Shown: in pieces, positions 38,629-47,740 of the stretch
How the letters are laid out: each line of letters begins with the position of its first letter
How positions within the stretch are numbered: position 1 is the first letter of the stretch
Assembly: GCF_010729485.1 (NCBI RefSeq)
Contig: NZ_AP022609.1
Span: 3,782,001 to 3,846,000 of the forward strand
DNA from: Mycolicibacter hiberniae
GTDB lineage: Bacteria > Actinomycetota > Actinomycetes > Mycobacteriales > Mycobacteriaceae
Direction of reading: 5' to 3'
DNA length: 64,000 nt
Program-made: the position numbers and the translations under genes
Notes under the pieces: model-generated
Told to the model about the DNA's origin: nothing
The model's database searches: none
The model's input: the letters and a program-made list of their open reading frames with translations, nothing else

Positions 38629-39063
38629 ATGCTGATCATGGGTGTGTTGTGCCTGGTTGCGGCGGTTGTCTCGCTGGTGTTCGGGGCGCGGACCTTAGCG
38701 CGGCCGCTCACCGGTGATCCCGAACAGCTGGTTTTGCGGGCCGTTGCGCCCGCCCAGATCGCCGTCGGGGTGATTCTGGGCGCCGGGGGTCTGCTGGTCC
38801 TGGCCGGCCCGGCCTCGATGGCCCTGCTGGCACTGATCATCTCCATCACCGGCGCGCTGGCGACCCTGGCCGCCGGCGCCTGGCAGGGCGCCCGCTACGC
38901 GGCGCGGCTCTCGGCGGACGCCGGCGGTTGCTGCGACTCGGGCTGCGGCTGCGCAGACAGCGCACCGGTCGTGGAGACCGGCTGCGGCGCGGGCTGCGGG
39001 TGCTCGGCCGGTGCGCCGCCGGAGCCGGCCTCCGGGTGCGGCGGCGGTTGCGGCTGCTGCTGA
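38629..39063 (+). CDS. Small membrane protein with cysteine-rich C-terminal tail (Rv0039c position)
   Basis: 144 residues. Three hydrophobic segments (about 1-20, 38-60, 62-85), then a cytosolic or external tail with 11 cysteines in 48 residues arranged as three GCGC-type blocks: CCDSGCGC, CGAGCGC and CGGGCGCC. A conserved mycobacterial membrane protein sits at this place (Rv0039c) but I do not recall a tail this rich in cysteine. Metal binding or redox buffering is possible; no function can be assigned. Confidence 0.8.
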   Translation: MLIMGVLCLVAAVVSLVFGARTLARPLTGDPEQLVLRAVAPAQIAVGVILGAGGLLVLAGPASMALLALIISITGALATLAAGAWQGARYAARLSADAGGCCDSGCGCADSAPVVETGCGAGCGCSAGAPPEPASGCGGGCGCC

Positions 39064-39082
39064 GCCGGCCGGGAGGTGGGTG

Positions 39083-39697
39083 TCAGTTGCGGCTGATGTC
39101 GATCGGGTGGGTCGCCAATAACGCGGTGGGCCACGGTTGCCGTCGCAGCGCCCGCCCCCACAGGTCCACCCGCGGTGGTACCAACACGTCGGAGGGCAGT
39201 GCCGACAGCACAATCCAGTCGTCGCGCTCGATCTCTCCCTCGAGCTGGCCGATGGTCCAGCCGGCGTAGCCGGCGTAGATCCGTACGCCCTCCACGTAGG
39301 GCGCGATGGTCTCGGGATCCGCGTCGAGGTCGACCATCACCAGCCGGCCGTCGACATGGCGCAGGCCCGGCGCGTCATGGGGTTCGGCGCCGACCCGCAG
39401 CAAGCCCAGGCACAACGCGGCGTCACGTTTGACCGGGCCGCCGATGAACATGGTCTTGGGTTTGGCCGCCAGCTCCGACCACTGCGGCAGCACGTTGTAG
39501 ACGGCGGTCTCGCTGGGGCGGTTGAGCACCACACCCAACGTGCCGCCGTCGTTGTGCTCCACCACGTAGATCACGGTGCGGCGGAAGGTGGGTTCGAGAA
39601 GGTCCGTATTGGCCAACAGCAGCGTGCCTGCCCGCACCCGATGCGCAGCGGGCGCGACGAACTGTTCGGCGTCCTCGGGTTCTTCGGATTGGGCCAT
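39083..39697 (-). CDS. YqgE/AlgH-family protein (Rv0038-like)
   Basis: 204 residues from ATG 39697. UPF0301/YqgE family: [40 protein letters not shown] and [16 protein letters not shown]. The biochemical role is unknown. The frame continues to 40711 opposite the MFS gene but has a shadow-like translation there; the family start is at 39697. Convergent with the cysteine-tailed gene (19 bases). Confidence 0.92.
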   Translation of the reverse strand: MAQSEEPEDAEQFVAPAAHRVRAGTLLLANTDLLEPTFRRTVIYVVEHNDGGTLGVVLNRPSETAVYNVLPQWSELAAKPKTMFIGGPVKRDAALCLGLLRVGAEPHDAPGLRHVDGRLVMVDLDADPETIAPYVEGVRIYAGYAGWTIGQLEGEIERDDWIVLSALPSDVLVPPRVDLWGRALRRQPWPTALLATHPIDISRN

Positions 39698-39821
39698 TTT
39701 CCCATCATGGCACCCGGGGCCGTCCTTCGTGCTGTGCTGTGCCGAACATCGACCCGACCGCAATATTTGTAGTCTGGTTGGGGCCGCTGCCGCGCCGCCG
39801 CCCGTGTCTGGAAGAGGTTCT

Positions 39822-41129
39822 GTGGTAGATACCCGCGTTCCCGCCACACTGTGGCGGTCGACGCGCGGCCTGCCGGAGTTTCGCCGGTTGCTGGCGCTGC
39901 GCGCGGCCAGCCAATTCGGCGACGGCCTGTTCCAGGCGGCGCTGGCCGGTGCGCTGCTGTTCAACCCCGACCGGGCGGCCTCGCCGTGGGCGATCGCGGG
40001 CGCTTTCGCCGTGCTGTTCCTGCCGTATTCGGTTCTGGGGCCCTTCGCCGGCGCGCTGCTGGACCGCTGGGACCGGCGGCTGGTGCTGGTGGTGGCCAAC
40101 GTCGCCCGGCTGGTGCTGGTGCTCGGGATCGCGGCCCTGCTGGCCGTCGGGGCCGGTGACCTTCCGGTGTTGTGCGCGGCGCTGATCGCCAACGGTTTCA
40201 CCCGCTTCATCGCCTCCGGGTTGTCGGCGGCGCTGCCGCACGTGGTGCCGCGCGAACAGGTCGTGACGATGAACGCCCTGGCGATCGCGACCGGTGCGGT
40301 AGCGGCCTTCCTGGGCGCCAACTTTATGCTGCTGCCGCGCTGGCTGGTGGGCGCCGACGATCGCGGGGCGGCGTCGATCATCGCGGCGGTGGCCGTCCCG
40401 GTGGCGATCGCACTGGTGCTCACGCTGCGGTTCGGTCCGCGCGTGCTCGGCCCCGAGCACACCAAACGCGCCGTCCACGGGTCGGCGCTGTACGCGGTGA
40501 CGACGGGCTGGATGCACGGCATCCGCACGGTGACGGCCCGCCCGACCGTGGCCGCCACCTTGTCCGGGCTGGCCGCGCACCGGATGGCCTTCGGCATCAA
40601 CACCCTGCTGGTACTGGTGTTGGTGCGGCACGTCGGCGAGCACACGGTGTCCGGCCTGGGCACCACGGCGCTGTTCGTTGCCGCGGCCGGCGCCGGTTCG
40701 TTTCTGGCCACCGTGCTGACCCCACCCGCGGTGCACCGCTGGGGCCGCTACGCCACCGCCAACGGCGCCCTGGCGGCCGCCGCGGTGATCCAGTTCGCCG
40801 CCATCGGCCTGTACCTGCCGGTGCTGGTGGCCTGCGGATTCCTGCTCAGCATGGCCGGCCAGGTGGTCAAGCTGTGCGCCGACACCGCCATGCAGATCGA
40901 CGTCGACGACGCCCTGCGCGGCCATGTCTTCGCCGTCCAGGACTCGCTGTTCTGGGTGTCGTTCATCATCGCCGTGGCGGGCGCCGCGGCGGTGATGCCC
41001 CCCGACGGGCAGGCGCCGTCGCTGATCGTGGCCGGCACCCTGCTCTACCTGGCGGGCCTGGCCGGGCATGCGTTCATCGGGCGCCGCCGCCAGCCGGTGG
41101 GCCTAAGGTACGAACATGGCCGAAACTGA
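39822..41129 (+). CDS. MFS transporter (Rv0037c-like)
   Basis: 435 residues from GTG 39822 with a GGAAGAGG site. About 12 TM segments; the MFS_3/DHA-like loop [20 protein letters not shown] between TM2 and TM3 is clear. Substrate unknown. A TAGTCT box at 39770-39775 could serve as -10. Its end overlaps the MDMPI-type gene by 14 bases, so both are probably translated together. Confidence 0.88.
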   Translation: MVDTRVPATLWRSTRGLPEFRRLLALRAASQFGDGLFQAALAGALLFNPDRAASPWAIAGAFAVLFLPYSVLGPFAGALLDRWDRRLVLVVANVARLVLVLGIAALLAVGAGDLPVLCAALIANGFTRFIASGLSAALPHVVPREQVVTMNALAIATGAVAAFLGANFMLLPRWLVGADDRGAASIIAAVAVPVAIALVLTLRFGPRVLGPEHTKRAVHGSALYAVTTGWMHGIRTVTARPTVAATLSGLAAHRMAFGINTLLVLVLVRHVGEHTVSGLGTTALFVAAAGAGSFLATVLTPPAVHRWGRYATANGALAAAAVIQFAAIGLYLPVLVACGFLLSMAGQVVKLCADTAMQIDVDDALRGHVFAVQDSLFWVSFIIAVAGAAAVMPPDGQAPSLIVAGTLLYLAGLAGHAFIGRRRQPVGLRYEHGRN

Positions 41130-41889
41130 ACCGATCGTCGCCGATCTGCGTGCCGAAAGCGATGAGCTCGACACGCTGGTGGCCCCCCTCACCGACAGCC
41201 AGTGGGCTACGCCCACTCCGGCGCCCGGCTGGACGATCGCCCATCAGATCGGTCACCTGCTCTGGACCGACCAGCATTCGCTGGCCGCGATTGTCGACGA
41301 GGCCCGCTTCGCCGACGCGCTGACCGAAGGCCTGCGCAACCCGACCGGTTTCGTCGACGACGGTGCCGCCGCGCTGGCGCAGCTCCCGCCGGCCGAGCTG
41401 CTGGCGCAGTGGCGCTCGACGCGTGCGCAGCTGCACGAAGCGCTGCTGGGGGTGGCCGACGGCCGCAAGTTGCCGTGGTTCGGCCCACCGATGAGCGCCG
41501 CGTCGATGGCCACCGCCCGGTTGATGGAGACCTGGGCGCACGGCCTGGACGTGGCCGATGCGCTGGGGGTGCGGCGGCGCCCGACGGCGCGACTGCGCTC
41601 GATTGCGCACCTGGGGGTGCGCACCCGTGACTTCGCCTTCACCGTGCACGGCCTGACTCCGCCGGCGGCACCGTTTCACGTGGAACTACACGCCCCCGAG
41701 GGCGGGGTGTGGGCCTGGGGGCCGGTCAACGCCGAGCAGCGGGTCACCGGCCGCGCCGAGGACTTCTGCCTGCTGGTCACCCAGCGGCGCGCGCTGGCCG
41801 ACCTGGATGTCGCGGCGCACGGCGAGGACGCGCAGCGCTGGCTGGAGATCGCCCAAGCCTTCGCCGGGCCTCCCGGCGCCGGGCGCTGA
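41116..41889 (+). CDS. MDMPI-N/DinB-like protein, TIGR03084 type (Rv0036c-like)
   Basis: 257 residues. Four-helix DinB-like domain (about 5-160) related to mycothiol-dependent maleylpyruvate isomerase: [15 protein letters not shown] supplies the first His ligand and [15 protein letters not shown] the second set. A smaller C-terminal domain follows (about 175-250). Likely mycothiol-linked metal enzyme; substrate unknown. Its last codons and stop lie in the first copy of an 18-bp repeat, and the region beyond is decayed. Confidence 0.86.
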   Translation: MAETEPIVADLRAESDELDTLVAPLTDSQWATPTPAPGWTIAHQIGHLLWTDQHSLAAIVDEARFADALTEGLRNPTGFVDDGAAALAQLPPAELLAQWRSTRAQLHEALLGVADGRKLPWFGPPMSAASMATARLMETWAHGLDVADALGVRRRPTARLRSIAHLGVRTRDFAFTVHGLTPPAAPFHVELHAPEGGVWAWGPVNAEQRVTGRAEDFCLLVTQRRALADLDVAAHGEDAQRWLEIAQAFAGPPGAGR

Positions 41890-41946
41890 GCGCGCAGCGC
41901 GAAGCGAGCCGGGGCCCATCGGCGCAGCGCCGGGCGCTGAGCGCGC
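41878..41946. repeat. 18-bp direct repeat spanning the stop of the MDMPI-type gene
   Basis: Identical 18-mers GCCGGGCGCTGAGCGCGC at 41878-41895 and 41929-41946, 51 bases apart; the first contains the TGA stop. Suggests a small local duplication at the gene end. Confidence 0.7.
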
Positions 41947-41955
41947 GGCGCCGCC

Positions 41956-42330
41956 TCACCATTGAGTGAAGTCCACCGCCATGCGGAACGAGTTCCATAG
42001 CGCCTCAAGGCCGTTGATGGCCGCGCTGTCCATCATGTGGTAGGTGGTCGAGCCCACGGTGTTAGCGACCGTTGACGATCCCAATCGGCGCTGCGGGATC
42101 GGCACGGAAGCCGGCCGCCTCGAGATACTTGCCGGCCAGATCGGCGTAGCGCTGGTTGTCCACCGGAATGATGACCCTGGAGCGATCGGTCCACAGGAAG
42201 TCGCGCTGCGGTGTGGCCGGCGCCGCGGCCGCGGGGCTGATGGCCGTCTCCGTTGGCGCGAGCACCAGTACTGCCCGCACCCGCAGGGCGCGTCGGCATT
42301 GTCGTCACTGCTGCCTCCCCCGTCGGTCTG
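41956..42330 (-). pseudogene. Decayed gene of unknown identity
   Basis: Two protein-like stretches appear in different minus frames. The first, read from about 42300 to 42070, contains DRSRVIIPVDNQRYADLAGK and YLEAAGFRADPAAPIGIVN, then hits a stop at 42062. The second, from about 42075 to 41956, contains TTYHMMDSAAINGLEALWNS and ends FRMAVDFTQW before a TGA. Together they look like one gene broken by a frameshift near 42065; the 5' end is also interrupted upstream. I do not recognise the family. It lies exactly where gene order shifts from the leuS block to the pcnA block. Confidence 0.45.
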
Positions 42331-42437
42331 CACCGGAGGCTGCCTGTCGCCCTACTCACGTATCCCTGGCTTCGCCGCACGCCTGGTACCCCTAAGGCCT
42401 TGCCGAATGGGCCGAATGGTTCGTGCGCGGGGGTCGC

Positions 42438-42968
42438 TTACAGCACCACGGCGCCGTCGGCGGCACCGTCGCCGTCGGTATCGGTCAGTTTGATGTCCCA
42501 CCGTCCGTCGCCGTCGGTGTCGACATAGGCGGCGCCGTAGCCGCCCGCGCCGTCGCCGATCAGCACCCGGTCAGCCCGGCCGTCGCCGTCGAAGTCGAGC
42601 AAGCGGTCGTTGAGGCGGCCGTCGCCGTCGAAATCCACCAGCGGACCGCCGGTGTGCTCGCCGTCGTCGAGGCCCACCCAGCGCAGCCCACCGGAGCGAT
42701 CCGCCGAGCTCGCCGTAAGGCCGTGCCCCCAGGTGCCCGACCCGTCGTCGCCGAAAGAGGCCTCGGGGATGCCGTCATCGTCCAGATCCAGCAGCAGGTG
42801 ATCGGCTACTCCGTCGCCGTCGAGATCGACCAGCGCGTCGTCACGCAGACCGTCCCCGTCGAAGTCGAGGCTGATGGCGTCGGCCAGACCGTCGCCGTCC
42901 AGATCGAGGTCCGGCGGACCGGTCCACATGGTGGCCGAACCCATCCCGTCGCCCAGGCAGTAGTCCAT
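42438..42968 (-). CDS. DxDGDG calcium-binding-repeat protein (Rv3906c-like)
   Basis: 176 residues, almost entirely made of about eight DxDGDGxxD units (for example DLDGDGLAD, DFDGDGLRD, DTDGDGRWD), the loop type of dockerin/EF-hand-like calcium sites. No signal peptide or TM is visible. The gene at this place in M. tuberculosis (Rv3906c), annotated as pullulanase-like or conserved, is of this kind as I recall. 24 bases downstream of pcnA in the same direction, hence probably co-transcribed. Function unknown. Confidence 0.85.
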   Translation of the reverse strand: MDYCLGDGMGSATMWTGPPDLDLDGDGLADAISLDFDGDGLRDDALVDLDGDGVADHLLLDLDDDGIPEASFGDDGSGTWGHGLTASSADRSGGLRWVGLDDGEHTGGPLVDFDGDGRLNDRLLDFDGDGRADRVLIGDGAGGYGAAYVDTDGDGRWDIKLTDTDGDGAADGAVVL

Positions 42969-42992
42969 ACCTGCTCAGACGGGGCGGGGGTG

Positions 42993-44435
42993 CTAGCGGT
43001 TCCCCTGCGTCTGCCACCAGGCCAGCAGTTCGGCCGTGGCCTCCTCGCGGGTCAGCGGTCCGCGCTCGAGGCGCAGCTCCTTGAGATAGCTCCACGCCCG
43101 GCCGACCTGCGGCCCGGCGGGGATGTCGAGCAGGGCCATGATCTCGTTGCCGTCCAGATCCGGTCGGACCCGCTGCAGGTCCTCCTGCTCGGCCAGGACG
43201 GCGATCCGTTCCTCGAGCTGGTCGTAACTGGCCTGCAGGCGCGCCGCGCGCCGCTTGTTGCGGGTGGTGCAGTCTGCCCGGACCAGCTTGTGCAGGCGGC
43301 CCAGCAGCGGTCCCGCGTCGGTGACGTAGCGCCGCACCGCCGAGTCGGTCCACTTGCCGTCGCCGTAGCCGTGGAACCGCAGGTGCAGGTAGACCAGCTG
43401 GGAGACGTCGTCGACCATCTGTTTGGAGTAGCGCAGGGCGCGCATCCGCTTGCGCACCATTTTGGCGCCCACCACCTCGTGGTGATGGAAACTGACCCCG
43501 CCGTCGGCTTCGTGGCGACGGGTGGCCGGTTTGCCGATGTCGTGCAGCAGCGCAGCCCAGCGCAGCACCAGGTCCGGGCCGTCGTCTTCGAGGTCGATCG
43601 CCTGGCGCAGCACGGTCAGCGAATGCTGGTAGACGTCTTTGTGCTGGTGGTGCTCGTCGATTGCCATCCGCATGGCGCCGACTTCGGGCAGTACCACGTC
43701 GCCCATCCCGCTGGCCACCATCAGGTCCACACCGGCGGCCGGGTCGGCGCCCACCAGCAGCTTGTCCAGTTCCGCGGCGACCCGTTCCGGGGTGATCCGG
43801 CCGAGCTCGGGCGCCATGTCCTCGATCGCCGCGCGTACCCGCGGTGCCACCGTGAAACCGAGCTGGGAGACGAACCGGGCCGCCCGCAGCATGCGTAGCG
43901 GGTCGTCGCCGAAGGAGTCCTCTGGGGCGGTCGGAGTGTCGAGCACACCGTCGCGCAGCGCCGCCAGCCCGCCCAGCGGGTCGACGAAGTCCCCCGGTCC
44001 GGCCGGGGTGATGTGGACCGCCATCGCATTGACGGTGAAGTCGCGGCGCACCAGGTCGGCGTCGAGCGAGTCGCCGAAGCGCACTTCGGGATTGCGGGAC
44101 ACCCGGTCGTACTGGTCGGCCCGGAACGTGGTGATCTCCACGCGCTGCCCCCGCAGGGCTGCGCCCACGGTGCCGAACTCGATGCCGGTGTCCCACATCG
44201 CGTCGGACGGGCCGCGCAGGATGCCCTGGACCTGTTCGGGCCGCGCGTCGGTGGTGAAATCCAGGTCCGGGCTCGGCCGGCCCAGCAGTGCGTCGCGGAC
44301 CGATCCCCCCACCAGGTAGAGCTGGTGACCGGCTGCAGAGAACATCTCGCCGAGGCTGCGCAGCAATTCGGCGTGCCGGTTCAGCGCGACGGCCGCCTTG
44401 GTCAGCAGGTCGGCGTCTTGATGGGCGTCAGGCAC
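42993..44435 (-). CDS. pcnA: CCA tRNA nucleotidyltransferase/poly(A) polymerase-like, with HD domain
   Basis: 480 residues from GTG 44435 (VPDAHQDADLL). Class II nucleotidyltransferase: LVGGSVRDALLGR and DLDFTTDA (catalytic Asp pair), RRDFTVNAMAV, the primer-binding DDPLRMLRAARF, then an HD phosphohydrolase-like domain with LLHDIGKP. In actinobacteria the single enzyme normally adds CCA. Frame open to 44789, but a TAAGCT box 8 bases before 44435 supports this start. Divergent from mutT4. Confidence 0.95.
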   Translation of the reverse strand: MPDAHQDADLLTKAAVALNRHAELLRSLGEMFSAAGHQLYLVGGSVRDALLGRPSPDLDFTTDARPEQVQGILRGPSDAMWDTGIEFGTVGAALRGQRVEITTFRADQYDRVSRNPEVRFGDSLDADLVRRDFTVNAMAVHITPAGPGDFVDPLGGLAALRDGVLDTPTAPEDSFGDDPLRMLRAARFVSQLGFTVAPRVRAAIEDMAPELGRITPERVAAELDKLLVGADPAAGVDLMVASGMGDVVLPEVGAMRMAIDEHHQHKDVYQHSLTVLRQAIDLEDDGPDLVLRWAALLHDIGKPATRRHEADGGVSFHHHEVVGAKMVRKRMRALRYSKQMVDDVSQLVYLHLRFHGYGDGKWTDSAVRRYVTDAGPLLGRLHKLVRADCTTRNKRRAARLQASYDQLEERIAVLAEQEDLQRVRPDLDGNEIMALLDIPAGPQVGRAWSYLKELRLERGPLTREEATAELLAWWQTQGNR

Positions 44436-44449
44436 GTTCGGTGAGCTTA
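44436..44449 (-). promoter_or_regulatory. Leaderless promoter of pcnA
   Basis: TAAGCT (minus, 44444-44449) lies 8 bases before the GTG at 44435. Confidence 0.42.
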
Positions 44450-44542
44450 GCGGGGATCGCGAGCGCGGCGAAGCCGGGCGAAGCGGGTCCCCGCCCGACG
44501 CACCCCGCGGGGATCGCGAGCGCGGCGAAGCCGGGCGAAGCG
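44450..44542. repeat. 36-bp direct repeat in the pcnA-mutT4 intergenic region
   Basis: Two identical 36-base units, 44450-44485 and 44507-44542, separated by 21 bases. They contain GAGCGCGGCGAAGC, akin to GC-rich intergenic motifs common in mycobacteria. They lie between the divergent -10 boxes of pcnA and mutT4. Confidence 0.85.
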
Positions 44543-44575
44543 GCGAGGGAGGCAGGTCGGCCTGCGCGTGCCAGC

Positions 44576-44588
44576 TACTATCACATGG
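44576..44588 (+). promoter_or_regulatory. Leaderless promoter of mutT4
   Basis: TACTAT (44576-44581) lies exactly 7 bases before the GTG at 44589. Confidence 0.55.
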
Positions 44589-45353
44589 GTGTCGGCCGAC
44601 GGCGGAGAAGCCAATTCGGGACGGCGCCGTCGGCGGCGCCGTGGTCGGCGCACGTCCGGCCCGAAGCTCAACCACGCCGAATCCCCCGCCACCGACGCCG
44701 CGCACAGCACCAGCGTGCCGACCGGGCGGGCCGCGCCGGGTCGGCCCCGCACCGCGCGCCACGGACCGGAGCGCCTGCGCACCGTGCATGAGACGTCGGC
44801 CGGCGGCCTCGTCGTGGACGGTATCGACGGTCCCCGCGAGGAACAGGTGGCCGCGCTGATCGGGCGGGTGGACCGGCGGGGCAGGATCTTGTGGTCCTTA
44901 CCCAAGGGCCATATCGAGGTCGGTGAGACCGCCGAGCAGACCGCGATCCGCGAGGTCGCCGAGGAAACCGGTGTTCAGGGCAGCGTGCTGGCCTCCCTGG
45001 GCAGCATCGACTACTGGTTCGTCACCGACGGGCGCCGGGTGCACAAGACGGTGCACCACTATCTGATGCGGTTCGCCAGCGGCGAGCTGTGCGACGACGA
45101 TGTGGAGGTCGCCGAAGTGGCGTGGGTGCCGATCCGGGAGCTGCCGTCCCGCTTGGCGTACGCCGACGAGCGCCGGCTGGCGCTGGTCGCCGACGAATTG
45201 ATCGACCGCCTGCAGGCCGACGGCCCGGCCGCCCTGCCCCCGCTGCCGGCTTCGGCTCCCCGGCGCCGTCCGCAGACGCATTCCCGCGCCCGCCCTACTC
45301 GTGCAGGCGAGCTCTCGCCGGACCCGAAGAACGGTCGCAGGCTGGACCCGTGA
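44589..45353 (+). CDS. mutT4: Nudix hydrolase MutT4
   Basis: 254 residues from GTG 44589 ([20 protein letters not shown]): an Arg-rich N-terminal tail of about 65 residues, then a Nudix domain beginning [13 protein letters not shown], with the Nudix box as [20 protein letters not shown] (about 114-133) matching GX5EX7REUXEEXGU. A Pro/Arg-rich tail ends the protein. Likely hydrolyses nucleoside diphosphate derivatives; substrate not proven. The stop overlaps the DUF6049 start by 4 bases. Confidence 0.92.
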   Translation: MSADGGEANSGRRRRRRRGRRTSGPKLNHAESPATDAAHSTSVPTGRAAPGRPRTARHGPERLRTVHETSAGGLVVDGIDGPREEQVAALIGRVDRRGRILWSLPKGHIEVGETAEQTAIREVAEETGVQGSVLASLGSIDYWFVTDGRRVHKTVHHYLMRFASGELCDDDVEVAEVAWVPIRELPSRLAYADERRLALVADELIDRLQADGPAALPPLPASAPRRRPQTHSRARPTRAGELSPDPKNGRRLDP

Positions 45354-47740
45354 CCCACACGCGACCAAGCGGTGGGGGTCCCGTGCCGAGGCGGTTGGCA
45401 GCCCTCCCGGCGATGATCGCCGCGCTCCTGATGACTCTCGGCACGGCACTGTGCACCGCCGGACCGCATTCGGCGACCGGCGAACCCGACGTGGCGCCGT
45501 TCGTCCAGATCCGCGTCGACCGCGTCACCCCGGACGTCGTCACCACCTCCAGCGCCCCGCTGGTCACGGTCGCGGGCACGGTGACCAATGTCGGCGACCG
45601 GCCGGTCCGCGACGTCATGGTGCGCCTGGAGCAGGCCGGCGCCGTCGCTTCGTCGGCCGGGCTGCGCACCGCCCTCACCGGTGCCCATGACCAATACCGT
45701 CCGGTCGGACCGTTCAGCACCGTGGCCGCAGAACTGCAGCGCGGGCAGGAAGCCCGCTTCACGCTGTCCGCCCCACTGCGTTCGGCCAGCCAGCCAGCCC
45801 TCGACGTCGACCTTCCGGGCATTTATCCGGTGCTGGTGAACGTCAACGGCACGCCCGACTACGGCGCGCCGACCCGGCTCGACGACGCCCGGTTCCTGCT
45901 GCCGGTGACCGGTCTGCCCAAAACCGACCCGGACTCCGATGGCGTCGCCGGGACCGTCCCCCCCGACATCTCCCACCCGGTGCGGCTCACCATGTTCTGG
46001 CCGCTGGCCGATCGGCCGCGGCTGACCCCGGGGGCACCCGGGGGCACCCGGCCGGTGCGGCTCACCGACGACGATCTGGCGGCGTCGCTGGCCCCGGGTG
46101 GTCGCCTGGAGGCGCTGCTGTCCGCGGCCGAGTTCGCCACCAGCCCGGCGGTCGATGCCAACGGGGTGGTCAACCGGGCGTTGTGCCTGGCCGTCGACCC
46201 GGACCTGCTGGTGACGGTCAACGCGATGACGGACGGCTACGTGGTGGCCGACTCCCCCGAGAGCACGGTCTCGCATCCGGGCACCGGCCGCGACGCCGCC
46301 CGGTCCTGGCTGGACAGGTTGCGCCGGCTGGCGCAGCACACCTGTGTCGCGGCCACCCCCTACGCGCAGGCCGACCTGGACGCCTTGGCTCGAGTGGGCG
46401 ACGCCCGGCTGGCGGCGATAGCGGTGGCCAAGCCGGCCGACATCGTCGACCGCATCCTGCAGGTGAGCTCGACCCGCGGTGCGGTCCTGCTCGGCGACGG
46501 CCGGCTGACGGCGGCTTCGGCGGACCTGATCGGCACGCAGGGCACCGCGGTGGTGATCGCTGCCGGTGACTGCTCGGCCCGCGAGCCGGGCGTCACCGCC
46601 GACGTCACCCCGCGGCGGTTGTCTCCGCAGCTGGTCTTGTCGCCGTATGACCCCGCCGTCGGCGCGGCGTTGGCCGCCGTGGGCACCGAACCGGCCACGC
46701 CCAGCTATCTCGACGGTTCCCTGACGGTGCGGCTGCACCACGACTCGGCGCTGGCCCGTCGCCAGGACGCCCTCGGCTCGATGCTGTGGCGCGCGCTGGA
46801 AACCCCCGAGGACCCCCGTGCTCCGCGCAACGAGATCCTGATGCCGCCGGCCTACTGGAAGCCCCGCGCCGACGACGCGCGGGCGGTGCTGAGCACGTTT
46901 GCGACCGCCTTGCGTTCCGGGCTGGCGGTGGCCCGGCCCCTGACCGCCCTGATCGCCGAGTCGCGCGACGTCACCGACCCGCCCGCGGTCCCGCTACCGG
47001 CCCAGCAGCCGGCCGGCGGCTTCGGGCCGGAGGTCGTCGGCGCGGTGGCCGGCAACATCGCCCGGCTGTGGGGCTTGACCTCGGCGTTGACCACCGACGC
47101 CCGCACCGGGCTGACCGGTGAGGCCTACACCGCCCCGCTCGCCGAGGGCATGCTGCGGGCCCTGACCCAGACCGAACCGGTCAATGCCCGCAACGGTCTG
47201 GCCGCGCAGCGGCTGGCGATCATCGGCGCCACCGTCGCCGATCTGATCGGCGGGGTCACCATCGTCCATCCCGCCGACTCCTACACGCTGGCCACCGAGC
47301 ACAGCCCGCTGCCGCTGGCGCTGCGCAACGACCTGGCCGTCCCGATCCGGGTGCGCCTGCACGTCGACGCCCCGCCCGGGATGACGGTCACCGATGTCGG
47401 GGAGTTGGAGCTGCCGCCGGGGTATCTGCCGCTGCGGGTTCCGGTCGAGGTACGGGTCAACCAGCACTTCGTGGTCGATGCCGCGCTACAGACCCCCGAC
47501 GGGCTGCCCCTGGGCGAGTCGGTGCGGCTGTCGGTGCACTCCAACGCCTACGGCATGGTGCTGTTCCTGTTCACCATGACCGCCGCGGCGGCGCTCACGG
47601 TGCTGACCGGGCGGCGGCTGTGGCACCGTTTCCGCGGCCAGCCCGACCGCGCCGACTTGGACCGGCCCGATCCGATCCGGGACCAGCCGCCTGCCGCCGC
47701 GCCGGCGCGGGTGCCCGCAGATGACAGCGGAGACCGGTGA
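45350..47740 (+). CDS. DUF6049 secreted/membrane-anchored protein (Rv3909-like)
   Basis: 796 residues from GTG 45350. Signal sequence (about 12-38: [20 protein letters not shown]), a very long external region starting with a beta-rich, CARDB-like domain ([22 protein letters not shown]), and one C-terminal TM (about 735-757) followed by a Pro-rich cytosolic tail. Located between mutT4 and the MurJ-pseudokinase gene with 4-base overlaps on both sides, so it is probably expressed with, and may assist, the lipid II flippase; biochemical function unknown. Confidence 0.88.
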   Translation: MTHTRPSGGGPVPRRLAALPAMIAALLMTLGTALCTAGPHSATGEPDVAPFVQIRVDRVTPDVVTTSSAPLVTVAGTVTNVGDRPVRDVMVRLEQAGAVASSAGLRTALTGAHDQYRPVGPFSTVAAELQRGQEARFTLSAPLRSASQPALDVDLPGIYPVLVNVNGTPDYGAPTRLDDARFLLPVTGLPKTDPDSDGVAGTVPPDISHPVRLTMFWPLADRPRLTPGAPGGTRPVRLTDDDLAASLAPGGRLEALLSAAEFATSPAVDANGVVNRALCLAVDPDLLVTVNAMTDGYVVADSPESTVSHPGTGRDAARSWLDRLRRLAQHTCVAATPYAQADLDALARVGDARLAAIAVAKPADIVDRILQVSSTRGAVLLGDGRLTAASADLIGTQGTAVVIAAGDCSAREPGVTADVTPRRLSPQLVLSPYDPAVGAALAAVGTEPATPSYLDGSLTVRLHHDSALARRQDALGSMLWRALETPEDPRAPRNEILMPPAYWKPRADDARAVLSTFATALRSGLAVARPLTALIAESRDVTDPPAVPLPAQQPAGGFGPEVVGAVAGNIARLWGLTSALTTDARTGLTGEAYTAPLAEGMLRALTQTEPVNARNGLAAQRLAIIGATVADLIGGVTIVHPADSYTLATEHSPLPLALRNDLAVPIRVRLHVDAPPGMTVTDVGELELPPGYLPLRVPVEVRVNQHFVVDAALQTPDGLPLGESVRLSVHSNAYGMVLFLFTMTAAAALTVLTGRRLWHRFRGQPDRADLDRPDPIRDQPPAAAPARVPADDSGDR

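Noticed and set aside
42438..42968. DxDGDG gene read as a simple DNA repeat array or CRISPR-like element
   Set aside because: The unit is protein-level, of changing spacing and with codon variation, in one open frame; no constant DNA repeats with spacers.
44450..44542. Two 36-bp repeats as a minimal CRISPR
   Set aside because: Only two units, spacer 21 bases, no cas genes nearby, and GC-rich words of the common mycobacterial intergenic type.
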